The position numbers and the translations under genes are program-made. The notes below the pieces were generated by a model. It searched no databases, was not told the origin of the DNA, and was given only the letters and a program-made list of their open reading frames with translations. Shown one piece after another: positions 42,864-51,524 of a stretch of 64,000 nucleotides of DNA (the first letter of the stretch is position 1; each line of letters opens with the position of its first letter). The DNA is taken from positions 310,001 to 374,000 of the forward strand of contig NZ_BMSF01000009.1 of the NCBI RefSeq assembly GCF_014649015.1, given 5' to 3'. The DNA comes from Streptomyces narbonensis (lineage in GTDB: Bacteria; Actinomycetota; Actinomycetes; Streptomycetales; Streptomycetaceae).

Positions 42864-43603
42864 TCAGTGCGGGGCGAGTTCGGCCAGGGCCGCGTCGAGC
42901 AGGCGGCGGAGCGTGAGGGCGTCGGGGGCGACGGCGGTGACGAGGGCCGCGGGGCCCGCGAGGGGGGCGATCACGGCCCCTTCGTCGAGGAGTCTCGGCT
43001 CCCTGGGTTCGTCGGCGAAGTCGGGGTCCACCACGAGGAGTTGACCGGTGGCCCGGTGGCCGGCCAGGACCGCGCCGCCGTCCCAGCCGCCGGGGGCCCC
43101 GGGGCCGTACGCCAGTTCCTGGTCGAGCAGGGGGCGGCCGGCCCGACGGACGGTGAGGCGGGTGACGAGGGTGCCGGGCGGTTCGCCGTGCCGGCCGAGG
43201 ATCTGCTCCTCACGGAGGACGAGCCGGGCCGTGGCGGCGAGCTCGACGGTGGTGCGCATCCGCAGGTGCGAGCCATGGGCGGAGACGAGCTGCTCGGGCA
43301 GCCAGCGCAGGACGCCGGACTCCCCCACGGCGATCCGGACGTCGTACGTGGCGGGCTCGGCACCGCGGCCCGGCAGGGCGAGGGTGGCGGCGGCGGTGTC
43401 GACGAGGAGCCGGGCCCCGGCCCTCACCTCCGTCTCGATCGCGAGCCGGTCGCCGCCGAGCGGGGCGCTCATCGCCCCGACGACGGTGACCCGGGTCCAG
43501 CCGGCGGCGGCCCTGGTGCGGCGCAGGGCGAGGGGGCCGTCGCTCTCCAGGAGCGGCAGCCCGCCGTCGGCCGCGGCGGCGATCCGGGCGGTGGCGCTCA
43601 GGC

Positions 43604-43607
<4 letters not shown>
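42864..43607 (-). CDS. ureD: Urease accessory protein UreD/UreH
   Basis: Urease maturation factor of 247 residues that binds apo-urease and builds the nickel-transfer scaffold with UreF and UreG. TLALPGRGAEPATYDVRIAVG and LRWLPEQLVSAHGSHLR fit the UreD beta-helix. The GTG start at 43607 overlaps the ureG stop by 4 bases (GTGA), which decides it over an upstream frame. Last gene of the operon, ending at a hairpin. Confidence 0.92.
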
Positions 43608-44299
<692 letters not shown>

Positions 44300-44374
44300 C
44301 GGGAGGCTCCTGGGGGGTGGCGGTGGGCTTGTGCGTCGTACTCGGATGCTCGGGTTGCCGTGTGCTCGGGTGGC

Positions 44375-45037
44375 TCAGGAGGCGAAGAGGCGGACCGGCC
44401 AGGCCGCGTGCTGTTCGGCGGTGAGGTCGAGCAGCGGCGCGGAAGCGGCCGGCAGCGCGTCGACGCCCTGGCGCGCCGCGGCGGTCGCGCGGGCGGCGAC
44501 GTGGTCCATCTCGGGTGCGAGGCGGGCGAGGACGGCCGTCGCCCGGTACGGATCGAGGCTGAGGAGGCGTACGGCGGCGGTGGCGGGACCGCCGACCGTC
44601 TCGTACGCGACGCAGTGAGCGGCGTCCTCGGGGCCGAGCCCGGCGGCCCGGGCGGTGGCGCCGAGGACGACGGGCTGATGGGCGCCGCGCGGGAAGGCCG
44701 CCGCCAGCGCGTCGAGTTCGGCGCTGGGCCAGGTGGCGCGGGCCGCCCGCATCAGCTGGCGGCCGAGCCTGCGGGCGGCGGCGCGCAGGGCGGGTGAGGG
44801 CGTGCGGGCGTCGGCGGCCGCGTCGAGCTCGTACGGGTCGAGTCCGTACGCGGCGGCCGCGGCCAGGCCGGCGGAGGTGAGGCCGGTGGTGTGGAGCCGG
44901 CCGCGGCAGAAGGCCTCCAGGTCGTCGGCGTCCTTGATGCGGCCCGCCTTGACGGCGGCCTCTGCGCCGCCGGAGTGGGCGTGACCGCCGGCGGGGAAGC
45001 GCCCGTCGGCGAGCACGAGGAGTGCGGAGCGTGTCAT
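44375..45037 (-). CDS. ureF: Urease accessory protein UreF
   Basis: All-helical protein of 220 residues, a GTPase-activating-like partner that couples UreG to the UreD-urease complex. The N-terminus LLVLADGRFPAGGHAHSGGAEAAVKAG is a UreF hallmark, and the C-terminal Asp/Glu and His-containing helices follow. Starts 13 bases past the ureC stop. Confidence 0.93.
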   Translation of the reverse strand: MTRSALLVLADGRFPAGGHAHSGGAEAAVKAGRIKDADDLEAFCRGRLHTTGLTSAGLAAAAAYGLDPYELDAAADARTPSPALRAAARRLGRQLMRAARATWPSAELDALAAAFPRGAHQPVVLGATARAAGLGPEDAAHCVAYETVGGPATAAVRLLSLDPYRATAVLARLAPEMDHVAARATAAARQGVDALPAASAPLLDLTAEQHAAWPVRLFAS

Positions 45038-45050
45038 CGTTTCCGCACCC

Positions 45051-46772
45051 TCAGAAGAGGAAGTAGCGCTGGGCCATGGGGAGTTCGGCGGCCGGTGCCG
45101 GTTCGACCACCTCTCCGTCGATGGTCACCGAGAAGGTGTCGGCGTCGACCTCGACCCGGGGCAGGGCGTCGTTCTCCCGCATGTCCGCCTTGGTGACGCG
45201 CCGGGTGTCGCCGATCGCGGCGAACTCCTTGTGCAGGCCGAGCCGCTGGGGCAGGTCGTCCTCGATGGCCGCTCGGGCCGTGAAGTTGACGGAGCCGGCC
45301 GCCGCCGCCCTGCCGAGCGCGCCGAACATGGGGCGGGGCATGACGGGTTGCGGGGTCGGGATGGAGGCGTTGGCGTCGCCCATCTGCGCGTACGCGATCT
45401 GGCCGCCCTTGACGACGGTGAGCGGCTTCACCCCGAAGAAGGCGGGGTCCCAGAGCACGAGGTCGGCGAGTTTGCCGGTCTCGATGGAGCCGATGAGGTG
45501 GTCCATGCCCTGGGCGACGGCCGGGTTGATCGTGTACTTGGCGACGTAGCGGCGGGCCCGGTGGTTGTCGGCGCGGCCGTCGCCGGGCAGGGCGCCGCGC
45601 CGCTTCTTCATCACGTGGGCGGTCTGCCAGGTCCGCATGATCACCTCGCCGACGCGTCCCATGGCCTGGGAGTCGGAGGAGATGATCGAGATGGCGCCCA
45701 GGTCGTGGAGGACGTCCTCGGCGGCGATGGTGGAGGGCCTGATGCGGGACTCGGCGAAGGCGAGGTCCTCGGGGACGGCCGGGTTGAGGTGGTGGCAGAC
45801 CATCAGCATGTCGAGGTGTTCCTCGATGGTGTTGACGGTGTGCGGTCGCGTCGGGTTGGTCGAGCTGGGCAGGATGTACGGCTCGGAGACGACCGTGATG
45901 ATGTCGGGAGCGTGCCCGCCGCCGGCGCCCTCCGTGTGGTACGCGTGGACGGTCCGGCCGGCGATGGCGGCGAGGGTGTCGCCGACGAAGCCCGCTTCGT
46001 TCAGGGTGTCCGTGTGGATGGCGAGTTGGGCGCCGGTCTCCTCGCAGACGCCGAGGCAGGCGTCGATGACCGCAGGCGTGGCGCCCCAGTCCTCGTGGAT
46101 CTTGAATCCGAGTGCTCCGCCCCGGAGTTGGGAGTGCATGGCCTCCCGGGACATGGTGTTGCCCTTGCCGAGCAGGCCGATGTTGACGGGGAAGGTGTCC
46201 AGGGCCTCGAACATCCGGGCGAGATGCCACGGGCCGGGCGTGACGGTGGTCGCCTTGGTGCCCTCGGCGGGTCCCGTGCCGCCGCCGACGAGTGTGGTGA
46301 CGCCGGTGGCGAGGGCCTGCTCGACGACGGTCGGGGAGATGAAGTGGACGTGGGCGTCGACGGCGCCCGCGGTGACGATCTTGCCGTTGCCGACGATGAT
46401 CTCGGTCTCGGGGCCGATCACGAGGTCGGGGTGGACGCCGTCCATGGTGTCGGGGTTGCCGGCCTTGCCGATGCCGGTGATCCGGCCGTCCCGGATGCCG
46501 ATGTCGGCCTTGACGACGCCCCAGTGGTCGATGATCACGGCTCCGGTGATCACGGTGTCGGGGGCGCCCTCGGCGCGGGTGGTGCGGGCCTGGCCCATGG
46601 ACTCGCGGACGACCTTGCCGCCGCCGAAGACCGCCTCCTCGCCGGCACGGCCGGGTCCGCCGCAGCGGTCCTCCTCGATCTCGACGAGGAGATCGGTGTC
46701 GGCGAGCCGGATGCGGTCGCCGGTGGTGGGGCCGAACAGGTCGGCGTAGACGGGGCGTTGCAGGTCAGGCAC
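45051..46772 (-). CDS. ureC: Urease alpha (catalytic) subunit
   Basis: Catalytic subunit of 573 residues hydrolysing urea to ammonia and carbamate. Nickel ligands include H141 and H143 (HVHF), the bridging carbamylated Lys is K224 in GFKIHEDWG, and the flap and active-site His lies in MVCHHLN. SSDSQAMGRVGE is also conserved. The start overlaps the ureB stop by 8 bases. All key residues are present, so the enzyme should be active once loaded with nickel by UreDFG. Confidence 0.96.
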   Translation of the reverse strand: MPDLQRPVYADLFGPTTGDRIRLADTDLLVEIEEDRCGGPGRAGEEAVFGGGKVVRESMGQARTTRAEGAPDTVITGAVIIDHWGVVKADIGIRDGRITGIGKAGNPDTMDGVHPDLVIGPETEIIVGNGKIVTAGAVDAHVHFISPTVVEQALATGVTTLVGGGTGPAEGTKATTVTPGPWHLARMFEALDTFPVNIGLLGKGNTMSREAMHSQLRGGALGFKIHEDWGATPAVIDACLGVCEETGAQLAIHTDTLNEAGFVGDTLAAIAGRTVHAYHTEGAGGGHAPDIITVVSEPYILPSSTNPTRPHTVNTIEEHLDMLMVCHHLNPAVPEDLAFAESRIRPSTIAAEDVLHDLGAISIISSDSQAMGRVGEVIMRTWQTAHVMKKRRGALPGDGRADNHRARRYVAKYTINPAVAQGMDHLIGSIETGKLADLVLWDPAFFGVKPLTVVKGGQIAYAQMGDANASIPTPQPVMPRPMFGALGRAAAAGSVNFTARAAIEDDLPQRLGLHKEFAAIGDTRRVTKADMRENDALPRVEVDADTFSVTIDGEVVEPAPAAELPMAQRYFLF

Positions 46773-47364
46773 GGGGGGCTCCGTTCGGGCCGGTCGCCGC
46801 GGTGAGGGCGGCGACGGTGCCGGGGGCTGCTCCGGCTTCGGGGGCGGCGACGGTGCCGGGGGCTGCTTCGGCTTCGGGGGCGGCGACGGTGCCGGGGGCT
46901 GCTTCGGCTTCGGGGGCGGCGACGGTGCCGGGGGCTGCTTCGGCTTCGGGGGCGGCGACGGTGCCGGGGGCTGCTTCGGCTTCGGGGGCGGCGTCGGTGC
47001 CGGGGGCTGCTTCGGCTTCGGGGGCTGCGTCTGCGTCGGCGTCGAGGACCGCGTCGGCGTCGAGGGGGCCCGCGGTCTCGCCGCGCAGACCCGGGACGAT
47101 CCGGCGGCCCGCGATGGGGACGAGCTCGACCTCGACGGGGATGCCGGGTTCGAAGCGGACGGCGGTCCCGGCGGCGATGTGGAGGCGCTGTCCGCGCGCG
47201 GCGGCCCGGTCGAACTCCAAGCCCGGGTTGACCTCGGCGAAGTGGTAGTGGGAGCCGACCTGGACGGGCCGGTCGGCGGAGTTGAGCACGGTCAGGCGGG
47301 TGACGGGGCGCCCCTCGTTGAGGGCGACCGGGTCCTGCGCGTACAGGATCTCTCCGGGAATCAT
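46765..47364 (-). CDS. ureB: Urease beta subunit with a repeat-rich C-terminal extension
   Basis: Structural subunit. The conserved part, MIPGEILYAQDPVALNEGRP through about residue 100, matches normal UreB of about 103 residues. Residues about 101-199 form an extra tail that includes six 12-residue repeats of the form APEAEAAPGTVA (about 115-186), encoded by 36-bp DNA repeats, and an Asp/Ala-rich lead-in (DADAVLDADADAA). The tail is acidic and Ala/Pro-rich, likely disordered. The gene starts 12 bases past ureA and overlaps ureC. UreB caps the complex, so the tail should be surface-exposed. Confidence 0.93.
   Translation of the reverse strand: MIPGEILYAQDPVALNEGRPVTRLTVLNSADRPVQVGSHYHFAEVNPGLEFDRAAARGQRLHIAAGTAVRFEPGIPVEVELVPIAGRRIVPGLRGETAGPLDADAVLDADADAAPEAEAAPGTDAAPEAEAAPGTVAAPEAEAAPGTVAAPEAEAAPGTVAAPEAEAAPGTVAAPEAGAAPGTVAALTAATGPNGAPRA
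46807..47022 (-). repeat. 36-bp tandem repeat inside ureB
   Basis: Six head-to-tail copies beginning at 46807, 46843, 46879, 46915, 46951 and 46987. Copies are nearly identical; the first differs by a T to C change and the last by an A to T change. The unit keeps the reading frame and encodes a 12-residue Ala/Pro/Glu/Thr repeat. High identity implies recent expansion and likely copy-number variation between strains. Confidence 0.95.
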
Positions 47365-47376
47365 CGGCGTCCCCGC

Positions 47377-47679
<303 letters not shown>

Positions 47680-47804
47680 TCTTCCACCTCACAGTCGTCG
47701 ACCGGGACGGCACCCGGACAGCTGCGGACCCTACCCAGCTTCAACAGCCTGTTGAGCTGCCGGGAAGCGGTCCACGGCCGGACATTGCACGTTAGGGCGG
47801 AAGT

Positions 47805-47820
47805 TTTTCCGGCTCGTTAA
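47805..47820 (-). promoter_or_regulatory. Candidate GlnR box upstream of ureA
   Basis: On the minus strand TTAAC-6-GAAAA resembles the GlnR consensus gTnAC-6-GaAAc with two deviations. It sits in an AT-rich island upstream of ureA, in the 163-base gap shared with the end of a tetR gene. Weak on its own. Confidence 0.35.
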
Positions 47821-47842
47821 CTCCGGCTTTGCGTTTTCATGA

Positions 47843-48463
47843 TCATCGGACCGGATCGACGGACATCGACATCAGGCCCCTGAGCCCGTCCTCCAGGATG
47901 TCCACGGCCACGTCCCCGAAGAGCGCCTGCTGGGCGATGAAGCCCTGGGCGACGGCGATCAGGGTGCGGGCCACGTGGTCGGCGGGGACGTCGGCGCGCA
48001 GGATGCCGCTCTCGCGGTAGGCGGTGACGAGCTCCGCCCAGGCGACGCGCATGCCGTGGTAGCCCTCGGCGAGGGTCTTCGCCAGCGCCTCGTCGCGCAG
48101 CGTCTCCGTCCACACCTGGATGATCAGCCGCGCGAAGGCCTGCCGGTCGGCACCCTCGATCCGCTCCTCCAGGAAGAGCCGGAGCACCGCGCCGAGGAGG
48201 ACGTCGGGCGTGGGCGGCGGGGTGGCCCTGGACGCCTCCTCGAACGCGCTCCGGATGCCCGCGAAGGCCTCGGTCGCGATGGCCGCGATCAGTTCGTCCT
48301 TGCCGCGGAAGTAGCGGTAGACCGCGCCGGCCGACAGGCCCACCTCGGCCAGCACGTCCTGCATCGAGGTCGCGTGGAAGCCGTTGCGGGCGAAGCAGCG
48401 CGCCGCGCCGTCGAGGATCTGCCGCCGCCGGGCGTCGAGGTGTTCCTGGGAGACACGAGCCAT
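47843..48463 (-). CDS. TetR-family transcriptional regulator
   Basis: Repressor of 206 residues with helix-turn-helix TSMQDVLAEVGLSAGAVYRYFRGKDELIAAI (about 32-62). It is divergent from an integral membrane protein gene 103 bases away, and the gap holds an AATATT-centred palindrome next to a TTGACA -35-like element. Repression of the membrane protein gene is therefore likely. Ligand unknown. Confidence 0.92.
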   Translation of the reverse strand: MARVSQEHLDARRRQILDGAARCFARNGFHATSMQDVLAEVGLSAGAVYRYFRGKDELIAAIATEAFAGIRSAFEEASRATPPPTPDVLLGAVLRLFLEERIEGADRQAFARLIIQVWTETLRDEALAKTLAEGYHGMRVAWAELVTAYRESGILRADVPADHVARTLIAVAQGFIAQQALFGDVAVDILEDGLRGLMSMSVDPVR

Positions 48464-48476
48464 GGGACGAACCTAA

Positions 48477-48490
48477 AACGAATATTCATT
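48477..48490. promoter_or_regulatory. TetR operator and -35 element
   Basis: AACGAATATTCATT is a 14-base palindrome with one mismatched pair. A consensus TTGACA starts at 48492, pointing toward the membrane protein gene, so a bound repressor would block RNA polymerase. Confidence 0.55.
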
Positions 48491-48566
48491 CTTGACAACT
48501 TCCCGGCACGGCAGGACAGTGGCACCAAGAAAAACGAACGATCCTTCTCTTTGAATCGAGGACACC

Positions 48567-49583
48567 ATGTCCGCCACCACCACCGCCCCCGCCCTCGGCG
48601 CGGGGCGCAGAACCATCGCGGTGATGGCGCTGATCCCGACCGTCGTGGCCCTGGCCCTCTGGGCCTTCGCCTGGCCGGCGGCCCGGACGGCCCCCCGCGA
48701 CCTGCCGATCGGCGTCGCCGGCCCCGCGACGGCGGTCACCGCCCTGGAGCAGGGCTTCGCCCGCCACGAGGGGGCCTTCGAGGTGCACCGCTACGAGGAC
48801 GCCACCGCGGCCCGCGCCGCGATAGCGGACCGGGACGTATACGGAGCGGTGGTCGTGACACCGGGCGGTACGGAGCTCCTGACCGCCTCGGCCGCGAGCC
48901 CGGTGGTGGCCGGGCTGCTGAGGGAGGCCGTGACGGCGCAGGTCCCGGAGGGCGCGAAGGTGACCCTCACGGACGTGGTCGCCGCCCCGGCCGGTGACCC
49001 CCGCGGGGCCGTACTCGCCTCCAGCCTGCTGCCGCTCGCCCTGGCGGGGGCCGCGGCGGGTGTCGTCACGACCCTCCTCGGACTGCGCGGGACCCGGGCG
49101 GTGACCACCCTCGTCGGCGCCTCGGTGCTCGCGGGGCTGGTCGGCACGGCCCTCGCCCACAGCTGGCTCGGTGCGCTCACCGGCGGCTGGTGGGCGGAGG
49201 CCGGGGTGCTGTCCCTGACCGTCCTGGCGATCGCCTCGACCTTCGCCGGACTCGCCGCGCTCATCGGGAAGCCGGGCTTCGGGCTCGGGGCGCTGCTCAT
49301 GATCCTGATCGGCAACCCCTTCTCCGGGGTGTCGAGCGCACCGGAGCTGCTGCCCACCGCGGTCGGCTCGCTCGGGCAGTCGCTGCCGCCGGGCGCGGGG
49401 GGCTCGGCCCTGCGGTCGGTCTCCTTCTTCGACGGCGCGGCAGCGGGCGGACCGCTGCTCGTCCTCGCGGTCTGGGCGGCTGCGGGTCTGACCGCGACCC
49501 TGCTGGGCGCCGGCGGGCGCCGCGCCGGCAAGAAGCCGGTGGCGGCGCCGGCCCCGGTCCCGGCCCCGGCGCCCGTGGGCTGA
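48567..49583 (+). CDS. YhgE/ABC-2-like integral membrane protein
   Basis: Membrane protein of 338 residues. One N-terminal helix (about 18-40) is followed by an extracellular domain of about 130 residues (ATAVTALEQGFARHEGAFEVHRYEDATAARAAI) and five helices. This layout fits YhgE/Pip and ABC-2 permease-like exporters, but no ATPase is adjacent. The tail is Ala/Pro/Val-rich. A divergent TetR gene probably controls it, which suggests an inducible efflux-related role. It ends at a strong hairpin. Confidence 0.75.
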   Translation: MSATTTAPALGAGRRTIAVMALIPTVVALALWAFAWPAARTAPRDLPIGVAGPATAVTALEQGFARHEGAFEVHRYEDATAARAAIADRDVYGAVVVTPGGTELLTASAASPVVAGLLREAVTAQVPEGAKVTLTDVVAAPAGDPRGAVLASSLLPLALAGAAAGVVTTLLGLRGTRAVTTLVGASVLAGLVGTALAHSWLGALTGGWWAEAGVLSLTVLAIASTFAGLAALIGKPGFGLGALLMILIGNPFSGVSSAPELLPTAVGSLGQSLPPGAGGSALRSVSFFDGAAAGGPLLVLAVWAAAGLTATLLGAGGRRAGKKPVAAPAPVPAPAPVG

Positions 49584-49602
49584 GCGCGGGCGACGAAAGA
49601 CG

Positions 49603-49640
49603 GCCGCGTGCCCCCGCTGTAGCGGACGGGGGCACGCGGC
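49603..49640. terminator. Hairpin terminator
   Basis: Perfect 14-bp stem GCCGCGTGCCCCCG and CGGGGGCACGCGGC with a 10-base loop, between the membrane protein gene and the convergent antitoxin gene. Confidence 0.88.
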
Positions 49641-49713
49641 TCTTCCGTATGTACGACTCCTCTGCGCGCGCGGCGCTTCCGCGCCTGCGGGCGCTTCCGT
49701 GTGTACGGGAGGG

Positions 49714-49992
49714 TCAGGAGACGCCCGGGTCGCGATGGTGGGCGGCGATGCCGAAGCGGCGCTGTTCGCCCGTGGCGGAGTCGACCGGGCGCAGCGCGGA
49801 GACCGAGCTGACCACCTGCTCCGCCGCCGGCTCGTCCGCCGACTCCAAAGCCTCCAGGTCAGCGGCCGAGACCAGGGCGACCAGGGGCTTCCCGTGGCGG
49901 GTGACGACCACGCGCTCACCGCCGTACACGACGCGGTTGATGAGGTCGGCGAGCTCAGCCCGCGCTTGCGTCACCGGGATCTCGTAGGTCAT
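49714..49992 (-). CDS. Phd/YefM-family antitoxin, no adjacent toxin
   Basis: Antitoxin-like protein of 92 residues. MTYEIPVTQARAELADLINRVVYGGERVVVTRHGKPLVALVSAADLEALE is the full DNA-binding Phd fold. The C-terminal tail (about 55-92), which normally wraps the toxin, is present. No Doc, YoeB, RelE or PIN gene follows; the gene is convergent with a membrane protein gene and divergent from a ClpP paralogue. The ATG at 49992 has GGGGAG just upstream and was preferred to one three codons earlier. A half-site pair and dyad upstream (50011-50035) fit autoregulation. Confidence 0.85.
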   Translation of the reverse strand: MTYEIPVTQARAELADLINRVVYGGERVVVTRHGKPLVALVSAADLEALESADEPAAEQVVSSVSALRPVDSATGEQRRFGIAAHHRDPGVS

Positions 49993-50010
49993 GCTCCCCA
50001 TCTTACGGCC

Positions 50011-50035
50011 TGTACGTCCTGTACATTTTTTACAG
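50011..50035. promoter_or_regulatory. Candidate Phd operator
   Basis: TGTAC occurs at 50011 and 50020 as a 9-base-spaced direct repeat, and CTGTA/TACAG form a dyad around 7 bases (50019-50035). It lies between the divergent phd and clpP-like genes and could control both. Confidence 0.5.
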
Positions 50036-50062
50036 AGACAGTTTCGATGGAGGTGCTCAGCC

Positions 50063-50686
50063 ATGGACGCGCGCTACGTTCTGCCCGAGTTCACGGAGCG
50101 GACCAGCTTCGGGACCCGGACCCTCGACCCGTACTCGAAGCTCCTCGAGTCCCGGATCGTCTTCCTCGGCACGCCGGTCGACGAGACCTCGGCCAACGAC
50201 GCCATCGCCCAGTTCCTCTACCTCGACCACGCGGCCCCCGGCCAGGACATCTCGCTCTACATCAACTCCCCCGGCGGCTCCATCAGCGCCATGACCTCGA
50301 TCTACGACACGATGCGGACGCTCTCCTGCGACGTGGAGACCACCTGCCTGGGCCAGGCCGTCTCCACCGCGGCCGTCCTGCTCGCCGCCGGCACCCCGGG
50401 CAAGCGCCTGATCCTGCCCGGCGCCCGGGTCACCCTCCGTCAGCCGACCCTGGACGAACCCCTCCAGGGGCAGCTCAGCGACCTCGACCTCCAGGCCGCC
50501 GAACTCCTGCGCCTGCGCGCACTGGTCGCCGGGATGCTCGCCGAGCACACCGGACAGGACCGGGAGCGGATCGACGCCGACACCGACCGGCTGACCGTCC
50601 TGGACGCAGCGGCGGCCGTCGCGTACGGCCTGGCGGACCACGTGGTCGCGAACCGGCGCGCCGCCGCCGGCGGTACGGAGGGGTGA
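50063..50686 (+). CDS. ClpP-like subunit lacking two catalytic triad residues
   Basis: Clp-protease-fold protein of 207 residues. YINSPGGSISAMTSIYDTM and the nucleophile region CLGQAVSTAAVLLAAGTPGKR are conserved, with Ser at 101. The catalytic His, normally in a RVMIHQP-type motif, is Arg126 (RVTLRQP). The catalytic Asp, normally in a TxRDxF motif, is Leu177 (DTDRLTVL). It should be inactive as a peptidase and may act as a structural or regulatory ring subunit with other ClpPs. It is divergent from an antitoxin gene and followed after 7 bases by a small helical protein gene. Confidence 0.88.
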   Translation: MDARYVLPEFTERTSFGTRTLDPYSKLLESRIVFLGTPVDETSANDAIAQFLYLDHAAPGQDISLYINSPGGSISAMTSIYDTMRTLSCDVETTCLGQAVSTAAVLLAAGTPGKRLILPGARVTLRQPTLDEPLQGQLSDLDLQAAELLRLRALVAGMLAEHTGQDRERIDADTDRLTVLDAAAAVAYGLADHVVANRRAAAGGTEG

Positions 50687-50693
50687 CCCGGCC

Positions 50694-50999
50694 GTGGTCC
50701 CCGAACTGCCGCCGCTGCCCGCCCTGACCCGGGCGGAGGGTGAACTCGTCGACGCGTACCTCGAAGTCGTCGACCTCCTGGGGAAGATCAATCCATCCAG
50801 GAGCACGCATACTTATGGGGCGTTGCGCGCGGCTCAGGCCCTGGTGGGGCGCGCGGAGGCGCTGCGCGAGGCCCTGACGCTCATGCATATACGGGGCGAG
50901 GCCGAGGTCCACACGGACACATTGGCGCGCGCCCTAAGGGTGTTGGACGGGGAGCGCCGGACGGACCGCGTCACCGTCCCGAGGACCCGGGCGAGTTGA
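50694..50999 (+). CDS. Small protein co-encoded with the ClpP paralogue
   Basis: Protein of 101 residues, predicted largely alpha-helical (LTRAEGELVDAYLEVVDLLGKIN, YGALRAAQALVGRAEALREALTLMHIRG), with a basic C-terminal tail. Starts at a GTG 7 bases after the ClpP-like stop, so it is almost certainly co-transcribed. I recognise no family. A role as partner or adaptor of the ClpP-like protein is inferred only from position. Confidence 0.6.
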   Translation: MVPELPPLPALTRAEGELVDAYLEVVDLLGKINPSRSTHTYGALRAAQALVGRAEALREALTLMHIRGEAEVHTDTLARALRVLDGERRTDRVTVPRTRAS

Positions 51000-51371
51000 C
51001 ATTCTCGCGTGTCGTGTCGAGGTCCGGTCGGCCGACAGTCACCGCAGAATCCCTCCCCCGTTCGGCGTAGTCGACGAGTCGACATATGAAGCGGGCGAGT
51101 TGCGCAACAGGTGTACGCATTTGGCGGAATCGAACGTTCCATCGCTGGTACGCGGCTCGTCGGCCAAACCTCCGAAGATCACAAAGGCGGTCTGTCCACC
51201 TGAATGGATCAGTCGTGAGGAGCCTCACATATCGCCGTTTCAGCTCGGTTTTCGCCCATGTCGTGGGTCAAGATCCCTCTCGACGACAAGCCCCCGCCAC
51301 CGCGGCGGGGCGGTCCGGGCGGACGCCGAGTCCTGCCGCTGTCCCGGACGTCTGGTCGACAGGAGTGGATC
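51000..51371 (+). promoter_or_regulatory. Gene-free upstream region of the riboswitch
   Basis: No convincing gene is seen here. The region should hold the promoter for the riboswitch-controlled gene. It includes the palindrome-like GTCGACGAGTCGAC near 51070 and a GC hairpin, GCCCCCGCC and GGCGGGGC, near 51290-51313. Base composition is less GC-rich than in the flanking genes. Confidence 0.4.
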
Positions 51372-51514
51372 GGCAGGAGTGGAGGACCCAATCAGTACGG
51401 GACGTTCGCGCTGTCACGACAGCGAGGGCCGTTCCTTGGGGTGAAGCCGCAGCCGCGGCCGGGCATCTTCGCCTGCCCGAACCCGACAGGTCATCCTTCT
51501 CAGGCGGCTGACGA
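51372..51514 (+). ncRNA. ydaO/yuaA-type c-di-AMP riboswitch
   Basis: The conserved blocks of the ydaO aptamer occur in order and spacing: GGACCCAA at 51384, GGGGTGAA at 51438 and CCGAACCCG at 51477, followed by ACAGGTCATCC. It lies 10 bases before an NlpC/P60 cell-wall hydrolase, the usual target class in actinomycetes. c-di-AMP binding should switch the downstream gene off. Exact borders are approximate. Confidence 0.85.
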
Positions 51515-51524
51515 AGGGTTGCGC

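Noticed and set aside
46802..47248. Plus-strand Ala/Ser/Gly/Pro repeat protein opposite ureB
   Set aside because: Antisense reading of the 36-bp ureB repeat; no ribosome-binding site.
49714..49992. Complete toxin-antitoxin operon
   Set aside because: Only the antitoxin is present; the flanking genes encode a membrane protein and a ClpP paralogue, neither resembling a known toxin.
51086..51511. Open frames in the gap before the NlpC/P60 gene
   Set aside because: They overlap the conserved riboswitch blocks and have no family resemblance or ribosome-binding site.
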